A stretch of 9,758 nucleotides of DNA from contig JAGWVZ010000098.1 in the NCBI GenBank assembly GCA_018970625.1, positions 1 to 9,758 on the forward strand. Direction: 5' to 3'. Source of the stretch: Myxococcales bacterium. GTDB taxonomy: Bacteria > Myxococcota > Bradymonadia > REDH01. The stretch's first letter is position 1. The number at the start of each line of letters is the position of its first letter. Shown piece by piece: positions 5,473 to 9,758 of this stretch. The position numbers and the translations under genes are program-made. The notes below the pieces were generated by a model that saw only the letters and a program-made list of their open reading frames with translations, did not search any database and was not told the origin of the DNA.

Positions 5473-7326
5473 TCAGTACGCGGCTGAGTTGGTGCGAACG
5501 TCCCAGTCGCCCGTTGCATTCTCGAGCACATCCACTTCGCACGTGGTGGCGCCAGTCGATGGGTTGACACTCATCAGGACGTCGGCGACGCGCCACGTCT
5601 GGCCCTGACAGCCGCCGCCGGAGCGATTCAGACCCACGCCGTCGGGTGCTTCACCCAACACAGCCTGCAGGGTGCCGCCGCAGTAAATGCTGACGACGGG
5701 GTCGGTTGTGGCCGACCCGCTGAACATGTGCGCCATGACCCGGAAGCTGTCGCCGTCGTTGGGGTTGTCGAGGTTGATGTTCTCGGGGTCGAAACCGCTG
5801 ATGTTGTCGATGTCCAGCCGCGGGTTGTTACACGTACCGCCGGTGCGACCGCACTCGGTGCCCGGCGACGGATCGTAGCCCCATGCGCGCGTCGAGCTGA
5901 TGCAGTTGGCGTAGTAGCAGTCGTCGTCGGTGCAGAAACCGCGCGTGGAGCCGGAGCGATGCAGGTGGAAGTCCATGTCGACGCGCCCGAACGTGTTCCA
6001 GCGCATTTCGACGCGCAGTCCGCTGCCGGCCACATGCACCACCCAGGAGCAGCCGTACAGGTCGCCCTTCTCGTCGCGCACCGACAGCGACACCTGGTAG
6101 TCACCCGACACGTCCAGATACAGGCGCGTGACAGGGTTGTTGGGGTCTTCGACGGCGCGCGTGGCGCTATTCGGCGGTGCAATCACTGTCCAGGTCCACT
6201 CGGCCGAGTCGGGTTCCCGGTCGAAAAGCGCTGTTCCGTCAAGGGGATAGAAGCGGAGGGGGCGGGCGAAGTCTTCGTCGGGGCACGCAAAGAGCGGTGC
6301 ACAGTCTTCCAGATCGTCCACACAGCCGTTGCAGTCGTTGTCCTTGGTATCGCAGATCTCTTCCTGCGGAAGGAGGCCGCCGCGGCACTCCGACCAGCGG
6401 GGGGCATCGCGATTAATGCACTGCTGCACGCCGTCCAGACATCCCCCGACCTCGCGTGCGTTCGGCGGTCCCACGAAGCAGCGCTGTGTCGAGCCAAACT
6501 CACACGTGCAGTCTTCGTCGGCGAGGCCGTCGCCGTCGTTGTCCTGGCCGTCGTCGCAGACCTCGTCGCGCTCATAGCCCGGGTCGAAGTCGGCACACAC
6601 CCAGGGCGGCGCGTCACCCGTCGTACAGCCAGCCTCCGACGGCACGCACAGCTCAAAGCCGTTCAGGTCGTCACCATCGTCACAGAACGAGTGCTCATTC
6701 GTGCGCGCCGGAAAGCGCCCCTGACAGCGCTCCACCGTGCAGGCGATCGCGTCGTCCGCCGGCGTATCGGTCACATCGGTGACCTCCTGCAGCACGCCTT
6801 CGACACAGGCCTCGGCCACGCAGTCGCCCTCAATCTCGTCGGGAATCAACGGTGTAATGGGCTCAGCCACGCAGAAGCCCTCGACACAGCGGTCCAGACT
6901 GCAGGGGTTCAGGTCGTCGCACTGCGCGTCGGTGGTGCACACGCGAACGCATGCGCCATCCACACACACCGAGCGTGGAGGGCACTCGTCGTCCACCGCA
7001 CATTCCGGCCCGTCGGCCGAGCCGTCGGTCGCGTCGTCGTCACCGGCATCGGTCGTCGCATCGTCGCCCGAGCCGCTATCCGGGCTGTCCACATCGTCGG
7101 CAGTGGTATCGTCGGGCTCCGCTGTGTCCGCGTCGGTGCCTGAACCGTCTTCAGCGCTCGCATCCGACGCGTCACGGGTATCACCGCCGCCCTGATCATC
7201 CGGGCCCGAGCTGCCGTCTGCGACAGGCGCAACCGGTGACTCTTCGTCGCCACCACATGCGGCGAGGCCTGCGCCAAGCGAAAGAGCGACCAGCAAAGGC
7301 ACAACGACAAGCGAGGGAGTTTTCAT
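5473..7326 (-). CDS. Large Cys-rich lipoprotein with MopE-like motifs and PKD-like region
   Basis: Predicted surface or outer-membrane lipoprotein of 617 aa, function unknown. The signal peptide MKTPSLVVVPLLVALSLG ends in a clear lipobox (LAAC, lipidated Cys24). Residues about 40-107 form an Asp/Ser/Gly/Thr-rich stalk. Residues about 109-250 are Cys-rich repeats (CAVDDEC, CVDGAC, CTTDAQC, CSLDRC) as in many myxobacterial exported proteins. Two motifs resembling the MopE / 'putative metal-binding' type follow: VCDDGQDNDGDGLADEDC (256-273) and ICDTKDNDCNGCVDDLEDC (324-342). Residues about 370-432 look like a PKD/Ig-like beta domain (YQVSLSVRDEKG). The C-terminal part (about 436-617) contains DMDFHLHRS, CYYANC, NPRLDIDNISG and RVMAHMFSG, a pattern I have seen in uncharacterised Myxococcota proteins but cannot name. 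The ATG at 7326 is chosen because it opens the signal peptide; upstream in-frame starts (ATG at 7356, TTG at 7371) would add residues unlike an N-region. It is transcribed after ttcA, with a 107-bp gap. Confidence 0.85.
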   Translation of the reverse strand: MKTPSLVVVPLLVALSLGAGLAACGGDEESPVAPVADGSSGPDDQGGGDTRDASDASAEDGSGTDADTAEPDDTTADDVDSPDSGSGDDATTDAGDDDATDGSADGPECAVDDECPPRSVCVDGACVRVCTTDAQCDDLNPCSLDRCVEGFCVAEPITPLIPDEIEGDCVAEACVEGVLQEVTDVTDTPADDAIACTVERCQGRFPARTNEHSFCDDGDDLNGFELCVPSEAGCTTGDAPPWVCADFDPGYERDEVCDDGQDNDGDGLADEDCTCEFGSTQRCFVGPPNAREVGGCLDGVQQCINRDAPRWSECRGGLLPQEEICDTKDNDCNGCVDDLEDCAPLFACPDEDFARPLRFYPLDGTALFDREPDSAEWTWTVIAPPNSATRAVEDPNNPVTRLYLDVSGDYQVSLSVRDEKGDLYGCSWVVHVAGSGLRVEMRWNTFGRVDMDFHLHRSGSTRGFCTDDDCYYANCISSTRAWGYDPSPGTECGRTGGTCNNPRLDIDNISGFDPENINLDNPNDGDSFRVMAHMFSGSATTDPVVSIYCGGTLQAVLGEAPDGVGLNRSGGGCQGQTWRVADVLMSVNPSTGATTCEVDVLENATGDWDVRTNSAAY

Positions 7327-7433
7327 GCGTGACCACAGAGAGGGCGACGATACCATGACGCACCGTGACAAGGCGCCACCATAAAGGTGCCATCGTGCCG
7401 ATTCAACGTCAGAATCTGCCCGCGCGCCACTTT

Positions 7434-8213
7434 TCAGCCGTGAGCGGTCTGGCCCGGCATGGCCAGCACGGCGCCGTCCCCGTAAATCGCCTCGCGCACC
7501 GACTCGTCCAGTTGCGGGTGCACCTCACGCATGCGGTTCAGAAGTTCGCCCATTTCGCGTCGCTGCGAATCCGGAAAACTGTCGCAGACCGGGCACGCCA
7601 CCACCCCCACATCATAGTGGTCGCGCCAGGCGATAACCTTGCGTTCTTCCACAAGAATCAGCGGGCGAATCGTCACGACGCCGTGCGCGTCAGACGGTGT
7701 TGCAGGCTTGAGCGGGTCCAGCCGCCGCTGAAAGAACAGGTTCAGAAAGAACGTCTCGACTGCATCGTCCAGATGGTGACCCAGCGCCAGCTTCGTGTAG
7801 CCGTTTTCGGCGCACCAGCGGTTCAGGATCCCTCGTCGCATGCGCCCACACAGCGCGCACGGGATCTGCCCGGGCTTGAGCTTTGACTCGACCACCGACC
7901 ATGTGTCTTCGCTGACCACCTGAAGGGGGACCTCGAAGCGCGCCATCAGCGCGTTGAAGGCGTCGCGCTCGAATCGTGGCTGGTGCTGATCCAGATGCAC
8001 CGCTCCCAGCTCGAACGGGAGGTCGGTTCTTCGCTGCAGCTCGCGAAGCACCTGCCACAGCAGAATTGAATCCTTGCCACCCGAGATACCGACCGCCACG
8101 CGATCGCCCGGCCTGATGAGCCCAAACAGGTGTACCGCGCGCTCCACCAGCTTCAGGAGCGCCCTCGAAGGCGTCGCTTCCGGGGTCATGACACCTTCCG
8201 CAATCTCGTTCAT
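7434..8213 (-). CDS. ttcA: tRNA 2-thiocytidine(32) synthetase TtcA (PP-loop ATPase)
   Basis: Thiolates cytidine 32 of certain tRNAs in the cytoplasm. The enzyme adenylates C2 using ATP and uses a [4Fe-4S] cluster as sulfur carrier. The 259-aa reading has the PP-loop SGGKDS (44-49), the CxxC pair in PCALCGRMRRG (Cys119, Cys122), LGHHLDD (144-150), FFLNLFF, IRPL, and a third cluster-type Cys in CPVCDSFPDSQR (Cys207/Cys210). This pattern fits TtcA and lacks the extra zinc-finger cysteines of TtuA/Ncs6 and the C-terminal domains of TilS. It is shorter than E. coli TtcA (about 311 aa), mainly in its tail. The ATG at 8213 is preferred; the TTG at 8264 has a poor context, and an ATG at 8189 preceded by GGAAGG is a plausible alternative (251 aa). 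It lies 99 bp after the kinase-like gene on the same strand and could be co-transcribed. Confidence 0.9.
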   Translation of the reverse strand: MNEIAEGVMTPEATPSRALLKLVERAVHLFGLIRPGDRVAVGISGGKDSILLWQVLRELQRRTDLPFELGAVHLDQHQPRFERDAFNALMARFEVPLQVVSEDTWSVVESKLKPGQIPCALCGRMRRGILNRWCAENGYTKLALGHHLDDAVETFFLNLFFQRRLDPLKPATPSDAHGVVTIRPLILVEERKVIAWRDHYDVGVVACPVCDSFPDSQRREMGELLNRMREVHPQLDESVREAIYGDGAVLAMPGQTAHG

Positions 8214-8232
8214 GACAACTCGCACGCGCTGG

Positions 8233-8251
8233 GCAGCCACAGGTAGGCTGC
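8233..8251. repeat. Perfect 6-bp hairpin in the ttcA leader
   Basis: GCAGCC (8233-8238) and GGCTGC (8246-8251) form a perfect six-pair stem around a 7-base loop, about 20 bp upstream of the ttcA ATG. Neither side has a T run long enough for an intrinsic terminator. It might influence translation of ttcA if included in its mRNA, or it may be chance in GC-rich DNA. Confidence 0.25.
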
Positions 8252-8312
8252 AACGGGAAAACAAAGTGTGGGCAGGGCGGTGGTACGTTTCAGCGCCACC
8301 ATGCAGCGACCA

Positions 8313-9758
8313 TCACGGTTCGCGGCGCACGCGTATCGCGTAGATACGGGCCTCGATGTTCTGGTCAGGCACGGGTCGCAGCTCACCGGACAACGAGCGG
8401 GTCACTACTACGGGTTGCCCATCCGATTCTACCCAGAAAGGTGTCTCGGGCGGCAACGCGGACGGTGCCACCGCGCCTTCCAGCACAGGTGGCAGCGCAG
8501 CTGCAGTCGGTGGAACGTCGTCCAGCAGCTCCTGCAGCTCGCCCGGCGTGGCCAACCGCCAGGTATGCAGTGTACCCGCACGGTTGCCGCGCATCTCGAG
8601 CCCAAAACAAGTCGCCAGCTCGTCCACCACCTGACGTACGCGGCTGGGTGAGCGGTGTGTCCCGGGCACCAGAGTCCATTCACCGGCGCCGGGGTTTGCT
8701 GTGTTCCAGAACACGCCGCAGGCTGCGCTTAGCGCTGGGCCACCTCCGGCAATCAGCAGCGGTTGCCAGGCATCCGGAAAGCGCGACATGGTCGCCTCAC
8801 CCGCGATGCGCCACCGCTCGCCGTCGTGACGCATCCACACCAGCTTGGCATGAAAAAATGGACCGCGGTCGGTGCGGGTGTGGCCCGATTCAAAGAACAG
8901 CTGCCCATCGCTCGCCGTGTGCAGCAGCGTCAGGTCATCGACGTGATAGCCGTTCGCTGCGCTCACGCTTCTGAAGTTTTCGGGGAGTCGGTCGCGGGCG
9001 TAGGAGCGCGACCGATACCAGTAATCGAGCGTCGGTGCGTAAATGTCGTCATACCGGTAGGTTGCGTCGGCCGCGCCAAAACGTTCACGTGACCAGCGGT
9101 AGCTCGCCGCCGCAGCTTCGCCCGCGTCGATATGGGCCACGCACACGTCGCCCTGCCATGATTGCGTAGGCGTGCAGCCGCGCTCGGATGACGTCTGTGC
9201 ACCAGTCACCGGCTGCGGCGGTCGCGCCACTTCGATGTGCGAGCCATCCTGGTCGGTTTCGTCGTTGGTCGAGCCTGCTCCACGCAACACCAGCCACGCC
9301 GCCGCCGAGAGTCCACAGAGCAGCACGGTGGCCAGAAGAGCTGCACGTATGGGCGGCTGGCGTTGGGATTTTGCCGCCAGCGATCCACCGGCCGCCGCAG
9401 CGGGCGAACCCGCGTCCGTCTCAGGCCCGGGGTCTGCCGTGGAACGCCCTGCGAGTGTCGTCACGTTGTCCGGGGGTAATGTCCCGGACAGATTCGACGG
9501 TCCGCCGCGTGGTACCAGACGCTCAGGCGACGCTGGGTTCAGGGGCTGGACGGAATCGCCGCCGGGCGTCGCTTCGGCACCGCCGGGCGTGTGAAGGTGA
9601 AAACCGATGGAGGTGCTCTGGCGAAGCGCTGCGTCGATCCACGACACGCCCTCGCTCCGAGCGGCGGCTTCGGGCAGCACATGCCGCAGCCCAGCCTGAA
9701 GGGGCTGCGAAAGCTCGACCTGTCCCCTGGCGACTGACGACACGGTGAACAGGGTGTC
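8313..9758 (-). CDS. Membrane protein, likely tail of a Ser/Thr protein kinase with NTF2-like and DUF1566-like output (5' end outside window)
   Basis: Only the C-terminal 481 residues are visible and the frame is open to the right edge, so the GTG at 9743 is probably not the start. Residues 1 to about 46 (AGLRHVLPEAAARSEGVSW, DAALR) resemble the last helix of a Hanks-type kinase ('L..vL.kal...R......f..al'). A Pro/Gly/Thr-rich juxtamembrane linker follows (about 55-130), then basic RQPPIR and one transmembrane helix (about 138-158, AALLATVLLCGLSAAAWLVL). The extracytoplasmic part has CTPTQSWQGDVC, then a likely NTF2/SnoaL-like region (about 210-325) with YWYRSRSYARDRLPENF and a KLVWMRHDGERWRIAGE strand. 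The last region (about 335-481) has CFGLEMRG, TWRLATPGELQELL, FWVESDGQ and a terminal YAIRVRR, echoing DUF1566/Lcl domains (WRLPT.EL..L, FWSS, YVRCVR). The kinase assignment is inferred from the tail only. It may be a sensor kinase in which the outer domain detects an envelope signal. Confidence 0.7.
   Translation of the reverse strand, partial: DTLFTVSSVARGQVELSQPLQAGLRHVLPEAAARSEGVSWIDAALRQSTSIGFHLHTPGGAEATPGGDSVQPLNPASPERLVPRGGPSNLSGTLPPDNVTTLAGRSTADPGPETDAGSPAAAAGGSLAAKSQRQPPIRAALLATVLLCGLSAAAWLVLRGAGSTNDETDQDGSHIEVARPPQPVTGAQTSSERGCTPTQSWQGDVCVAHIDAGEAAAASYRWSRERFGAADATYRYDDIYAPTLDYWYRSRSYARDRLPENFRSVSAANGYHVDDLTLLHTASDGQLFFESGHTRTDRGPFFHAKLVWMRHDGERWRIAGEATMSRFPDAWQPLLIAGGGPALSAACGVFWNTANPGAGEWTLVPGTHRSPSRVRQVVDELATCFGLEMRGNRAGTLHTWRLATPGELQELLDDVPPTAAALPPVLEGAVAPSALPPETPFWVESDGQPVVVTRSLSGELRPVPDQNIEARIYAIRVRREP

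Noticed and set aside
5728..7143. A 471-codon open frame on the plus strand, antisense to the MopE-like lipoprotein gene
   Set aside because: Its product is a Val/Ala/Arg-rich string without domains, typical of the shadow of a GC-rich, Asp/Gly-rich gene. The minus-strand frame has a signal peptide, lipobox and recognisable motifs.

Overview
The window looks like chromosomal DNA of a high-GC Gram-negative bacterium, most likely a myxobacterium-like member of the Myxococcota (for example Bradymonadales or Myxococcales). That placement is inferred from gene style, not from a marker gene. It rests on several Asp/Thr/Ser-rich stalked lipoproteins with DGDG-type calcium-binding repeats, Cys-rich modules with 'CDxxDNDxDG' motifs, and what looks like a membrane-bound Hanks-type kinase with an unusual extracytoplasmic tail. 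Coding density is high and no gap exceeds about 260 bp. I see no tRNA, rRNA, CRISPR array, transposase, integrase or phage gene.

Layout, left to right. (1) The C-terminal part of a diguanylate cyclase (+, runs off the left edge). (2) Convergent to it, a large VWA-domain lipoprotein with an acidic stalk and thrombospondin-type-3-like repeats (-). (3) A 254-bp gap with a possible 45-aa small ORF, a hairpin and a candidate promoter. (4) A three-gene minus-strand cluster: an OsmC-family protein, an unrecognised 135-aa protein, and YaeQ. (5) Divergent from it, a 270-aa lipoprotein (+) made of two tandem copies of a ten-cysteine module. (6) Convergent to that, a 617-aa Cys-rich lipoprotein (-) with MopE-like motifs and a Ca/PKD-like C-terminal half. 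(7) A TtcA-type tRNA 2-thiocytidine synthetase (-). (8) The C-terminal part of a large membrane protein (-, runs off the right edge), read as the end of a Ser/Thr kinase followed by a single TM helix, an NTF2-like region and a DUF1566/Lcl-like region.

How they fit together: three of the nine recognisable genes encode predicted outer-membrane or surface lipoproteins, all cysteine-rich and two with acidic low-complexity stalks. They are probably exported adhesion, sensing or metal-binding proteins. The diguanylate cyclase and the kinase-like protein are signalling proteins. The osmC-orf-yaeQ set could be a small redox or stress operon, and TtcA is housekeeping tRNA modification. Nothing here forms an obvious defence or biosynthetic system. 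The most original points are the duplicated ten-Cys lipoprotein, the domain combination in the right-edge protein, and the small gene between osmC and yaeQ.
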